Position numbers and translations under genes: made by a program
From: Chryseobacterium lactis
GTDB lineage: Bacteria; Bacteroidota; Bacteroidia; Flavobacteriales; Weeksellaceae
Assembly (NCBI RefSeq): GCF_003815875.1
Contig: NZ_CP033924.1
Coordinates: forward strand, 2,294,001 to 2,358,000
DNA length: 64,000 nucleotides
Direction: 5' to 3'
The notes under the pieces: model-generated
The model's database searches: none
Told to the model about the DNA's origin: nothing
Seen by the model: the letters and a program-made list of their open reading frames with translations, nothing else
Shown: positions 43,716-53,337 of the stretch, piece after piece
Layout of the letters: every line of letters begins with the position of its first letter
How positions within the stretch are numbered: position 1 is the first letter of the stretch

Positions 43716-44609
43716 TTATTTTTGGGCTAAATCTATAATACTTTTACAAATCAATCCGTAAAGCTCTGTCGGAATAGAATGTCCCATTCCCTCAATCAAG
43801 ATCAATTCAGAGTCAGGAATCGAAGCTGCGATATCCTTACCGCAATCCGGATGAAAGATCAGATCATCGGTTCCATGAATAACCAATGTCGGGACTTTTA
43901 TTTCTTTAAGAATTTCAGGATTGTATTTCCAGGAACCTATAGCCATAAGTTGCCTGATAATACCGTTTTTAGTTTTTAACCTTTGAAGCTCTTCTTCAAT
44001 TAATGTTCTTTCACGATTGTGATCGGGCTTATACAAGGTGCCTGAAATTTTTTCAGTAAAATCTATCTTTTCCTTAATATATTGTTCTTTATCTACCACA
44101 GGATCAGTTCCGGGTTGCATCATTATTTGCATAATTTCAGGATCAGGAGGAGGCAAAGCGGGATGTAAAGAAGTAGACATAATGATCGTTAATGTTCTTA
44201 CTCTTGCAGGATAGAAAGATGCCATAAGCTGTCCGATAATTCCACCCATTGAACGACCTGCAATATGAACTTTATCTATTTTAAGATGATCAAGTAAGCC
44301 GATAACGTCATAAACCATATCCGTTAAAGAGTAAGGAATTTCATTTTCATGAAGCGTAGAAAATTGTTCTTCAATATTCTGTTTAGAATTAATTTCTTTC
44401 TGACTATTAAAAACAGAGCTTCCAGCATCTCTGTTATCAAACCGGATCACCCGAAACCCTTTACCAACAAGTAATGAGCAAAAAGAATTTTCCCAGCGGA
44501 TCATCTGGCTTCCCAGCCCCGAAATCAATATTATATCATTATTGGTTTTCATGCCAAAAATCTCATATGCAAGGTCTACCTCTCCAATTCTTACAATTTC
44601 CATTTCCAT
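43716..44609 (-). CDS. Alpha/beta hydrolase
   Basis: 297 residues. The nucleophile elbow is AGRSMGG (about 117-123), with the oxyanion region LISGLGSQMI, the acid Asp in HGTDDLIFHP and the His in GMGHSIP. Cytosolic esterase or lactonase-type enzyme of unknown substrate. Minus strand, convergent with the HTH_40 remnant. Confidence 0.85.
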   Translation of the reverse strand: MEMEIVRIGEVDLAYEIFGMKTNNDIILISGLGSQMIRWENSFCSLLVGKGFRVIRFDNRDAGSSVFNSQKEINSKQNIEEQFSTLHENEIPYSLTDMVYDVIGLLDHLKIDKVHIAGRSMGGIIGQLMASFYPARVRTLTIIMSTSLHPALPPPDPEIMQIMMQPGTDPVVDKEQYIKEKIDFTEKISGTLYKPDHNRERTLIEEELQRLKTKNGIIRQLMAIGSWKYNPEILKEIKVPTLVIHGTDDLIFHPDCGKDIAASIPDSELILIEGMGHSIPTELYGLICKSIIDLAQK

Positions 44610-44737
44610 TTTTGTAGTGTTAATAATCTTCTTCCCACCGTAGCAATCTCAAATCCTCAATTGCTTTAGTTTATTGTTCTGTAATTTTCATTTGGTCTTC
44701 ACCTGCTTTAAGGATAGACGGCATTTTTTGTTGGATT

Positions 44738-45076
44738 TTAATAGAATTCACCACCCGTTTCAGAAATAAAAGCAGCCTCTGCCTTTTTAATTTTCTGGCG
44801 GTAATTAATATATTTATTGTCCTGAGGTGCGATCACGGAGACAAATTCAAAAGTAAAAGATTCGCTTCCCTGTTGAGACCAGTCCTCCTGTAGTTGTGTA
44901 TTGGCAAACAGATTTCCATTTAAAAGAAATTTAATTTTATTGACAAGAGCCTCAAGATTCACGGAACCCTGAATGTATTGTTTTCCAGTCGTCTTATTTT
45001 TTAACGAAAGAATACCCATTGTGATTGTGTGGCTTTTTGCCTTTTCTCGCAGTTCGTGTTTTAATGCATTTTTCAT
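44738..45076 (-). CDS. GIY-YIG-like nuclease-domain protein
   Basis: I start at 45076 (MKNALKHELREKAKSH); the 45115 start would overlap MarR by 26 bp. The pattern MGILSLKNKTTGKQYIQGSVNLEALVNKIKFLLN ... LQEDWSQQGSESFTFEFV follows the GIY-YIG small-protein family, with the two tyrosines replaced (ILS, YIQ), so catalysis is doubtful. Co-transcribed with the MarR gene. Confidence 0.65.
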   Translation of the reverse strand: MKNALKHELREKAKSHTITMGILSLKNKTTGKQYIQGSVNLEALVNKIKFLLNGNLFANTQLQEDWSQQGSESFTFEFVSVIAPQDNKYINYRQKIKKAEAAFISETGGEFY

Positions 45077-45089
45077 GATATCTATTAAA

Positions 45090-45515
45090 TTATTGAATAT
45101 TTCCTCCCAACTCAAACAGAAGCTCAGTAACGACTTTTAATGACTTGCTTTTTTTTGAGGAAAGGACCTCTTTTGTAATATTTTCAGCTGTTGTTTTCGC
45201 TTCCTCAAAAATTTTCTTTCCGGTAGGAGTAATCACAACGTAACTTACTCTCGCATCTCTTTCATTCACCTCCCGGGATACCAGACCAATTTTTTCCAGC
45301 GGATTCAGCAAACGGGTAATTCCTGAAGCCGTAAGACCAATTTTTTCAGCCAGATCAATCCGCCTCATCTTGCTTTCAGAAGAAGAACTAAGGATGTACA
45401 GAATTACAAAGTCATTAAACCCTAATCCGTGTACACTTAAAGAATCAAATTTTCTCGAAATAACCGATTGAAGTTTGTTGATGTTGATTAAAAATAATAG
45501 TTCAGTGCTTATCAT
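45090..45515 (-). CDS. MarR-family transcriptional regulator
   Basis: 141 residues with the winged-helix core RIDLAEKIGLTASGITRLLNPLEKIGLVSREVNERDARVSYVVITPTGK (about 58-105). Dimerising helices lie at both ends. Probably regulates itself and the GIY-YIG-like gene; the 320-bp AT-rich gap upstream (45516-45837) is the likely operator region and shows no other gene. Confidence 0.88.
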   Translation of the reverse strand: MISTELLFLININKLQSVISRKFDSLSVHGLGFNDFVILYILSSSSESKMRRIDLAEKIGLTASGITRLLNPLEKIGLVSREVNERDARVSYVVITPTGKKIFEEAKTTAENITKEVLSSKKSKSLKVVTELLFELGGNIQ

Positions 45516-45837
45516 TGAAAAGTATTTGAGTTGTCAAGTATTTTTATGATGCAAATATATACATTTAAATAGATTACAATTTTCTTTTTTTTAATAAAAT
45601 TTTTCTTTTTTAAAAAAGACATATTTTTTCGCATCATCCTGTTATAAACTGTGAAACCATCCATTATTTTAAAATGATTTAATATAAATCAATATTTAGT
45701 GAATTTTGTATCATGTGGTATGATAAGTGATAGAAGTCTTTTCATTAACATAAATTTTTGTTAAAAAACTCACTTTTAAGGGATAATTTAATGTCTGTCT
45801 GTCTATTTTTGTTATTTTAGCCGGCAAGAATGAATTT

Positions 45838-48366
45838 ATGCTTACAGAGGAAGAGTTTAAGGCTATATATTTAAACTATAAAATCAAGGAAATTGTTCCT
45901 TTTCTCAAGAAGCTTACACCAAAAGATAAAATAGAAGTTGCCGCCATATTAAAAAAGCATATTAATAAAGAATGGGGGCACAATAATATCTCTGTGTTGG
46001 CCGCTTTGGCATGCAGCAGAACCAAAGAAGAATATGCAAAGCTAAGTCCGGGATATTATTCTCTTCCTATCGACCTTATTGAAGATCTTTTTGAATCTTT
46101 CATTCCCGAATGGATTGGAGAAAGTTATCCCTTTTTAAAAGAAATTGAGTATTTAAAAGTCATGGAGTGGGAGCAGAGTGGATATCTTACCTTAGCTGAT
46201 GAACTCAATGCTTCACTACTTTCATCTTCCTTACTTTCAGCGGATCAGTTACAATCTTATCCCGTCATATTGGATTCATATATCTGGCTTTTGTTCGAAT
46301 ATGAATGCAGTATCACAGCCCGTTACCATGATGTCAACTGGAAAGATACTTTAAAAACACTTGTTCAGGAAAATAAGATAGATCGCTTCAGGGTATTGAA
46401 ATCGAGTCTTAAAGCGATTAATTTCAATTTTTCAAAAGAAAATAATACATGGTTTCTGGAACTCTTTAATTATCTGGAACCTACTGACAGAGAAATAGTA
46501 GAATTGCAGGAAGAGCTGTTTCTGATTTTCCATTCTACTCAGCACTCATTGTTTTCTGTTGTATTGAAAATGATTACCCCGATTGCTATTCATAAAGATT
46601 TTAAAACTGGAGAGTTTTTACAGGCGGTAATGCCTTTGGTCACCCTTTCTTCCAAAACTATTATTAATCCGTTACTGCAGATTTTTGAGAAGATAGCAGG
46701 AAACAATGAAAAATACCGGGAAGAAATTTGTCTGCTTCTGATGCCGGTTTTTTTGAATAAAGATAAAGCGGTTCAAAATAAAGCAGCAAAGATTGTATTA
46801 AAATACGGAGATCCGGCATCAGAAAAATTACAGGAAGAAATGAAACTTTATGAAGGATCACTTCTTGCTGATATTCATACATTATTAGATAAATTCCTTG
46901 TTGAACAAAAGGAAAATAAAGAAGAACAAAATTACGAAGCTGTGGTGTGGCATACTTCCGCGCCTGTTTTACCAGTTCAGACAATCAGTGACTTTATTTT
47001 TTTTGCTCCTCAGGTATTTAATACAGGTGAAATGTATCATTTTGATCTTTTTCTGGATGCATTGATGAGATTTGATAATGAGTTTGAAGAAGATCATTTT
47101 CATCAGCTGGAACCAGCATTTAAAGCAGCCTTTAAACTAAAAGATACCTCAGGATTTCGTCATTTGCTGGCTACATTCCTGATCAATTATGGTTTATTCA
47201 GACAGAAAAAGAAATCACCAATTCTGTTGGAAGCAAGACTGGCATTTCCTGACCTTGAAAATTGGGTTGGGAAGAAAACACCTTTGATTTTTAAGGCCTA
47301 TCATCAATTGCTCCTGGATATTTTTGAAGCATTAAAACAAAATAAAAAAATTCCGCTTCTTTCTGTACCGGACCATTCACCTTGCTGGATCAGTGTCCAT
47401 AATCTTGTGGATAAATTAAAAATCTATCAGCAAAAAGGTGAAATGCCTGTCCCGTTTGATTTGGAGATAGCATTGCTTCGTATTGAGAAAGAAGAACTTA
47501 AACAAGGAGAAGGTTACGCAAAAGAACATCTTAACACAGAATATTTCCATCTTCTGAAACCGGTTTTCGAACAAAATTATTTCTCAGAACACTATAGAAA
47601 TGGATTTTTGGATGGAAATTTCTCCTGGAACTTAAGTTATAGAAAAATCTATAAATGGAATAAAACAGAAGAAATTCCTCAGTTCCTGGTCGATATTGAA
47701 AGTCGAAAAGAACTTCCGGAAAATGCTTCTTTTCCTGATTATGTATTCAGTTCTTATGATGGTGTTTATGACGATGATATGATTCGTATTTTGTATACGG
47801 TACCTTATTTTTCGTGTTCTGTTTTTGCCCAAAAATATAATAAAAACCTGTCAAACGCTGTTTACCAGTATGATATAAAAGAAAGCATGGCATTGCTTGA
47901 TGCCTGGATGAAGTTGAATTTACCCTTTCAACCGGTGCATTATGTATTCCTGTCTGCCGGTCTGTTTAATAAAGATAAAACCTTCTCTGGTATGGCTTTT
48001 GAAGTCCTGATAAACAGGGCGGTTTCCAATGATTTTGATATGGAGGAATTAGGAAAGCTGATTGGTAAAAAGATCAGTTTTGAATGGGCTCCGGTGAAAA
48101 GACTGACAGATGGATTATCCGGTTTTATCAATTTGAGCACCAACCATAATATTGCTTTTGAAAAATTATTAATATCCATTCTTGCAGCTATTGAAAAACC
48201 TGTATTTAACCTTAAAAAGCTGTTGGAACTTTATGATGAACTAAAAACCCGGAACCAATCTGAAACAGATAAAACAATTATTGATCTGCTTGAAGAATGG
48301 GGAAAAGAAAATAACCTGAAAAAACTATCTATCAAATTAAAAACAAATGAAAGAAAGACTTTATGA
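45838..48366 (+). CDS. Large DUF6493-like helical-repeat protein, copy 1
   Basis: 842 residues, soluble and helical throughout (HEAT-like), no catalytic motif. The N-terminus (about 1-90) and C-terminus (KKLLELYDELKTRNQSETD) align with the following gene, so the two are diverged paralogues. Its stop overlaps the next gene by 20 bp. The partner SWIM gene downstream recalls the E. coli yeh locus (MoxR, vWA, SWIM, large helical proteins). Confidence 0.65.
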   Translation: MLTEEEFKAIYLNYKIKEIVPFLKKLTPKDKIEVAAILKKHINKEWGHNNISVLAALACSRTKEEYAKLSPGYYSLPIDLIEDLFESFIPEWIGESYPFLKEIEYLKVMEWEQSGYLTLADELNASLLSSSLLSADQLQSYPVILDSYIWLLFEYECSITARYHDVNWKDTLKTLVQENKIDRFRVLKSSLKAINFNFSKENNTWFLELFNYLEPTDREIVELQEELFLIFHSTQHSLFSVVLKMITPIAIHKDFKTGEFLQAVMPLVTLSSKTIINPLLQIFEKIAGNNEKYREEICLLLMPVFLNKDKAVQNKAAKIVLKYGDPASEKLQEEMKLYEGSLLADIHTLLDKFLVEQKENKEEQNYEAVVWHTSAPVLPVQTISDFIFFAPQVFNTGEMYHFDLFLDALMRFDNEFEEDHFHQLEPAFKAAFKLKDTSGFRHLLATFLINYGLFRQKKKSPILLEARLAFPDLENWVGKKTPLIFKAYHQLLLDIFEALKQNKKIPLLSVPDHSPCWISVHNLVDKLKIYQQKGEMPVPFDLEIALLRIEKEELKQGEGYAKEHLNTEYFHLLKPVFEQNYFSEHYRNGFLDGNFSWNLSYRKIYKWNKTEEIPQFLVDIESRKELPENASFPDYVFSSYDGVYDDDMIRILYTVPYFSCSVFAQKYNKNLSNAVYQYDIKESMALLDAWMKLNLPFQPVHYVFLSAGLFNKDKTFSGMAFEVLINRAVSNDFDMEELGKLIGKKISFEWAPVKRLTDGLSGFINLSTNHNIAFEKLLISILAAIEKPVFNLKKLLELYDELKTRNQSETDKTIIDLLEEWGKENNLKKLSIKLKTNERKTL

Positions 48367-51043
48367 AATCCTTAATGAGGAGAAAGTACATGAGATCATC
48401 CCTTTTTTGAAAGAGCTTAGCCCCGAGGAAAGAAAAACATTAGTCCCAACGATTAAGAAAATGGATCGTGAGATCAGCAAGATCATAATGACCAAAAATT
48501 CTTATCATACGGCAGGTTCTGTAAATCAGCACTCCATTATTGATATTGCATCATTTGTATGTATGGATCAGAAAAACTTCGGTAAAAATTACTGGAGCCT
48601 TTTCCGGAACATAGAACAAACCGACAAAATCCTGGAATGGGGATGCCCGAACTGGTTCTCAGATTTTATCAACGAATCTGTAGATGCTGAATTTACAGCC
48701 TTTACCTATCAGGATATCCTTGGGTGGGTAGAAAAAGGCTATGTGAAACCAAAGCCTGAGTTATTGGGACATCATCTCAGTAATTACCCCTCTGATCTGG
48801 ATCAACACCCTGATACCCTGGCCACCCATTTCTGGTATTTATGTGAATTTCCATCAAAGTCGTTACCGTTCCGGAAAGAATGGTTTCCTTTGGTTCAGAA
48901 GCTGGTCACAGAACAAAAAATCGACAGGAAGAGATTTTTAAGAGAATGCTTATTAGCTTCCAATAGAAATTTTAATAAGAATGTAACCGGTTGGTTCATG
49001 GATGCCTTCACGGCGCTGAAACCAACGGATGACGAACTCATCGCTCTGCAGAACGAATTGCTTGCGGGATTGACATCTGTACAATCAAAGGCGATTAATA
49101 CCATTCTGACTCATTTAAAGAAAATAGTAGCAACTCCGGCTTTTAAAAGTGATGAATTTTCGCATTACCTTCCCAATTTATTAAGCTCGGAGGTTAAAAC
49201 AGTAGTGGTAGCCAGTCTGGCTTTAACGGAAAAGATTTTCCAGCATAAAAGACTTGATCCGGAAATGCTGGGGATGGCCTTAAGTACAGCATTTGTAAGC
49301 AAAGATGATGGCATACAATCGAAAGCTGCGAAAATTATTCTGAAATATATTCCCGTTTCTGAAAATATAAAAGAAGCACTTTCTCATTATTCAGATAATA
49401 TCCTGACGAATGTGCGTCCCGCTTTAGCAAAATACATCGAAGAAAAACAATCGGAACTGGAAGCCATTTCATCCGAAAAACTATATCTGACTTCATCTGA
49501 AAATAAGCTTAAAGAGCTTGAAAGCTTTGAAGATTTAATGTTTTTCCTTCCCTTGGCCATAGAAGATCCGTACAGCTACCATTGTGACATCGCTTTAGCC
49601 GGATTTATCCGTTTTGCTGGTGAAGTCGATGCTGAATCTGTAAAATTAATAGAACCGGTATTTTTAAAAGCTTGTAAAACTATTTCCAAATGGGAAGTTC
49701 CTTATCTGAATGTTTTACTATGCAATCTGATCATTAATTATGGATTGAATTTACTGGAGAAATTTCCGATTCAACTTAAAAATCTGGAAAAGATATATCA
49801 TAAAACCTGTGAAGAAGAAGCTGCAAGAGAAGCTTATTCAGGATACCATAAGAAAATTGGTCCGGTAGAGAAAGTTGGGGTAGAAGGCCCGGCTTCAAAA
49901 GCTTTTAAAGAATTTGCAATACTGGCCAGCCAAAAGATAAAAGAGGGAGATACTGTTCCATTGCTATTCACGATAACCCACAATCCTTGCTGGATTTCTC
50001 CCGTTACCTTAGTGGAAAGACTGGAGATTTATCAGAATAATAATATTGAGCCTCACCACCTGGATATTCAGCTGGCGTTGCAACGTTGTGCATTAGATGA
50101 TACCGCTGAAGCTATACAATGGGTAGAAAAGAGGTTGAAAGGCGAATTTAAAGACCTTTTACTTTTTTTCTTTGGTAAAAATGCTGTACCGAAAGGAAAA
50201 TTTGAACATCCTGCATGGTGGATGACAGCAGGAATTACGCGGTCACCAGGAACTGTTTTCCAGGAATTCAGTGATTTCGGGTATGATAATATTCCTGCGG
50301 AGTTCTTCTCAGGAGCCTATAGCTGGAAAACAATTGATAATAAGAAAAACTCATATTATCCGGTGGAGTTGAGCATTGTCATTCCAAAATATCATCTTGA
50401 AAAAAGGAAAAATCCTTTATTCATGGAATATTTTGTTGCCGAGCAAAAAGAGCTTTCTGAAATTCCTGCCTTGATGTGGTGTTTTCCAAATACTCCGGCA
50501 AATGCTCTGGCGAAAGTAATTAAACATTGTCTTTTTTACTCGGGAATAGCTGAGGTATATGAAAGAAACCTGGTTTTGAATACTACAAAAGCCCTTTATC
50601 AGGTCAAAAAACCTTTGGATGAAATAGGATATCTGTTTTTAGGAACTATTTTCCTGGACGGAGATAAAACCATCCGAGGAACCGCTGCTGAAATCTGGCT
50701 GGAACACGTTTCTCATCAGATGATCGATAATGCTCAACTGGGAAAAGTGATAGGGTTACATGAAAAGCTGGAGTGGGCGCCCGTTAAGCGATTAACGGAT
50801 CTTATGCAAAATCATATGCTGAATGTCAGCAAAAATCATAATTTAGCCCTGGAAAAACTAATTTCCAATATCATACTTCAAATGGAAAAACCGGTGACCA
50901 ATTTGAAGAAGCTATTGGAAGTATACCATGAAGTACTGGCTTTGAATCAATCAGAAGCTGATCCTCAAGTAAAAGAAAAACTGAACAACTGGAAAGAAAA
51001 CTCCAGTCTGAAAAAAATCTGCAATCTTCTTCTAAAAAAATAA
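48347..51043 (+). CDS. Large DUF6493-like helical-repeat protein, copy 2
   Basis: 898 residues. Shares with copy 1 the opening (YEILNEEKVHEIIPFLKELSPEE), a middle block (LFTITHNPCWISPVTLVERLEIYQ against SVPDHSPCWISVHNLVDKLKIYQ) and the end (LEVYHEVLALNQSEAD). Probably forms a complex with copy 1 and the SWIM protein. Function unknown. Confidence 0.65.
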   Translation: MKERLYEILNEEKVHEIIPFLKELSPEERKTLVPTIKKMDREISKIIMTKNSYHTAGSVNQHSIIDIASFVCMDQKNFGKNYWSLFRNIEQTDKILEWGCPNWFSDFINESVDAEFTAFTYQDILGWVEKGYVKPKPELLGHHLSNYPSDLDQHPDTLATHFWYLCEFPSKSLPFRKEWFPLVQKLVTEQKIDRKRFLRECLLASNRNFNKNVTGWFMDAFTALKPTDDELIALQNELLAGLTSVQSKAINTILTHLKKIVATPAFKSDEFSHYLPNLLSSEVKTVVVASLALTEKIFQHKRLDPEMLGMALSTAFVSKDDGIQSKAAKIILKYIPVSENIKEALSHYSDNILTNVRPALAKYIEEKQSELEAISSEKLYLTSSENKLKELESFEDLMFFLPLAIEDPYSYHCDIALAGFIRFAGEVDAESVKLIEPVFLKACKTISKWEVPYLNVLLCNLIINYGLNLLEKFPIQLKNLEKIYHKTCEEEAAREAYSGYHKKIGPVEKVGVEGPASKAFKEFAILASQKIKEGDTVPLLFTITHNPCWISPVTLVERLEIYQNNNIEPHHLDIQLALQRCALDDTAEAIQWVEKRLKGEFKDLLLFFFGKNAVPKGKFEHPAWWMTAGITRSPGTVFQEFSDFGYDNIPAEFFSGAYSWKTIDNKKNSYYPVELSIVIPKYHLEKRKNPLFMEYFVAEQKELSEIPALMWCFPNTPANALAKVIKHCLFYSGIAEVYERNLVLNTTKALYQVKKPLDEIGYLFLGTIFLDGDKTIRGTAAEIWLEHVSHQMIDNAQLGKVIGLHEKLEWAPVKRLTDLMQNHMLNVSKNHNLALEKLISNIILQMEKPVTNLKKLLEVYHEVLALNQSEADPQVKEKLNNWKENSSLKKICNLLLKK

Positions 51044-51046
51044 ATT

Positions 51047-52390
51047 ATGGAAGATACGCTTAGTTACAACTATTCAAGGTCATCATCACTGGTAAAGAAG
51101 GATGCCCTGGAGGAACTGTTTCTCGCCAAATACAGTGAGGTACAGAAAAATACTGATGTCCCTTGCTTTTTCTGGGGAAATGTGGGGCAGCCCTTTATAT
51201 TGGCACGGTGCCTGATCACCCTTTCCAATATTGTAAAATCAAGTTTTAATCTGTCACCGTTTCAGATGGCATTACTGAAAGACCCGATTGTAACAGCGGG
51301 AAATGAAAGGTTGCGTTTTGAAGGCTTTTCACATTGTGCAGGCGTTTATGCACGTGTGGATGTCCTTTCCGAAGGACTGGACGGAGAATTTTTGGAAAAT
51401 GGAACTACCAATGTAGACTTTAACCAGGCCATGATAACTGCGCTGGGAAGTATTCGTCCCAACGAAAAAATTATGCTTTCGGTGGGTGAAAAAGAAGTCG
51501 GGCTCTACAAGGACGAGAAAAAGATCGTGGAACGAAAAGTTCCATTGCCGGTAAAATGGATTAAAGGGCTGGGAACAGTTCAGGTCTACTTATCCGAATC
51601 TGAAAAACGACATACCTTTAACAAAATTCAGACCCAGCAACTCTTCAGAGGAATGCCTAAAGGCATTATAAAATCAGATTATTACCTGATTGTAAGAGGA
51701 AATAAGCCTATGTTTTCACCGGTAAAATCGGCTGATGCAATGTGTATCGGAGGCCTTCACCGACTTCGTTTACTGGAGCCTCTGCTTCCTTACATCGATA
51801 GTATGCAGGTTTTTGCACATCCCAATATGCAGTCTACAACATGGCAGCTTTATATGGGAAATATAAAATTCAGTTTTTCTTTATCCAGAGAAAGCTGGAG
51901 AGGATTTTCCGGCGAAGGCGCTGTATTGGACAGCTTAATTACGGACGTTTCTGACGAGTGGATCGATGCATTAGATAAATATGCTTATGCCAACCAATCA
52001 TTCAATGCAACGATGTTGGCTTTGGAAGAAAATATAAGCTTATCGAAAACGGATAATCTTACGGGAAGGCTCGCAGCAATGGGATTATTAGGTTACGATC
52101 TGGATGATAATGAATTTTTCTACCGTCGGTTACCTTTCAGACTTAGTCGCGTCATGGAGCTGAACCCTCGTATGAAAAATGCTGAAAAACTAATTAATGA
52201 AGGAAAGGTTGTTATTCTGAACAATAGTAAAGAACGAACAGAAGCCAGAGTTGAAGGAACAGGAGTGCATCATACTGTTATCATCGAAGATGAAAAAGAA
52301 CGTTGCACCTGTGAATGGTTTAGTAAGTATCAGGGCGAAAGAGGCCCTTGTAAGCATGTTCTGGCTGTAAAAAAACTCGTAAACAATTAA
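51047..52390 (+). CDS. SWIM zinc-finger protein
   Basis: 447 residues. The C-terminal SWIM motif CTCEWFSKYQGERGPCKHVLAV (CxCx(n)CxH, about 422-443) binds zinc and usually nucleic acid or protein. The first 400 residues are a mixed domain as in YehQ-like proteins. It follows the DUF6493-like pair by 3 bp and completes that operon; a terminator follows. Confidence 0.82.
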   Translation: MEDTLSYNYSRSSSLVKKDALEELFLAKYSEVQKNTDVPCFFWGNVGQPFILARCLITLSNIVKSSFNLSPFQMALLKDPIVTAGNERLRFEGFSHCAGVYARVDVLSEGLDGEFLENGTTNVDFNQAMITALGSIRPNEKIMLSVGEKEVGLYKDEKKIVERKVPLPVKWIKGLGTVQVYLSESEKRHTFNKIQTQQLFRGMPKGIIKSDYYLIVRGNKPMFSPVKSADAMCIGGLHRLRLLEPLLPYIDSMQVFAHPNMQSTTWQLYMGNIKFSFSLSRESWRGFSGEGAVLDSLITDVSDEWIDALDKYAYANQSFNATMLALEENISLSKTDNLTGRLAAMGLLGYDLDDNEFFYRRLPFRLSRVMELNPRMKNAEKLINEGKVVILNNSKERTEARVEGTGVHHTVIIEDEKERCTCEWFSKYQGERGPCKHVLAVKKLVNN

Positions 52391-52404
52391 AGCAGATAAT
52401 AGAA

Positions 52405-52443
52405 AATGCAAAGACCCAAAGAAAACTTGCGTCTTTGCATTTT
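52405..52443. terminator. Bidirectional terminator
   Basis: AATGCAAAGAC pairs with GTCTTTGCATT. It separates the SWIM gene from the convergent VOC gene. Confidence 0.8.
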
Positions 52444-52458
52444 CCAACAAGATCACTT

Positions 52459-52914
52459 TTATATTTCCTGGGTCTGCTTCATCCATTCCTCATAGGACAG
52501 TACGCCCAATTCCGGTTTCCCATCACCTTCTAAAATTGAAATAAACTCAAGCTGATTGCCGTCAGGGTCATTAAAATAAATAGCCAGCGCCGGCATCCAT
52601 GCAAATACCATAGGCTGAACAGAGCCGTCCTTTAGAAAATTATATGGCTGCAAGTCTTTGTTTTCGAGAAACTCCACCGAATACTTTAAAATATCTTCCG
52701 TAGTACTTGTAAATGCAAAATGCCTCGTCTGAAGATTTTCCTTTTGCTCCCATAAACCCAGCATAAATTCTTTTCCTTCACCAACCCATAAAAAGGCAAT
52801 GGGCCTTGTTCCATCTCTGTGAGCGAGCTTCAGTCCCAGCACTTTTGTATAAAAGGTGATTGCATTTTCCAAATTGCTTACCTGAACATGTGTCTCATAT
52901 AGTCCTTTAATCAT
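52459..52914 (-). CDS. VOC-family (glyoxalase/bleomycin-resistance-like) protein
   Basis: I choose the ATG at 52914 (MIKGLYETHVQVSNLENAIT); the longer reading translates a simple-sequence repeat. One VOC domain of about 150 residues with metal-site His (YETHV), H in LQTRHFAF and E in GNQLEFISI. Substrate unknown. Confidence 0.85.
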   Translation of the reverse strand: MIKGLYETHVQVSNLENAITFYTKVLGLKLAHRDGTRPIAFLWVGEGKEFMLGLWEQKENLQTRHFAFTSTTEDILKYSVEFLENKDLQPYNFLKDGSVQPMVFAWMPALAIYFNDPDGNQLEFISILEGDGKPELGVLSYEEWMKQTQEI

Positions 52915-53015
52915 AGCTTTAATTTTAATGTACACAAAGCTAGAAAACACTTGCTGAAAAGCCTGATAATCCCGATTTCTTTCGTGGAAATGAATGATAG
53001 AAGAATCGTATAATA

Positions 53016-53080
53016 TGATTGATGATTGATGATTGATGATTGATGATTGATGATTGATGATTGATGATTGATGATTGATA
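53016..53080. repeat. Tandem TGATTGA microsatellite
   Basis: About nine copies of the 7-bp unit TGATTGA. A reverse-complement run of the same unit lies at 60488-60554. Confidence 0.85.
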
Positions 53081-53244
53081 TTACTGTTAAACACCTGAGT
53101 TGATATTCTACAAATTGCGCGAAAAGATCTGAGTCCTCTTCGAAATCTGTGAGATATAACAAATTAGTTTTTCAAATACCCTTGAAACGGTCTATTTGCT
53201 ATCCTTTACAATAAAAAATTAAAAAAAATGATAAAAAAACAATC

Positions 53245-53281
53245 TACGCAAAAAGATTGCGTAATAGAGTGATTACTTTGC
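53245..53281 (+). promoter_or_regulatory. Special promoter, copy 2 (rsr)
   Basis: TACGCAAAAAGATTGCGTA (53245-53263) is followed by 13 bp and TTTGC. In this copy the two halves TACGCAA/TTGCGTA are an exact inverted repeat. Its place relative to TTTG is the same as at 25031, 56357 and 56576. Confidence 0.7.
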
Positions 53282-53337
53282 ATCAGAAATCAGAGAGAAA
53301 GACAAACTCTCCTATGTTTAACAAAAAAACAGTAACC

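Noticed and set aside
53016..53080. CRISPR-like repeat
   Set aside because: The unit is 7 bp with no spacers; simple tandem repeat.
53245..53285. Sigma54 (-24/-12) promoter for rsr as in RtcR systems
   Set aside because: TTTGC fits a -12-like box, but the -24 GG is missing in all copies; a TAnnTTTG-type -7 box explains it better.
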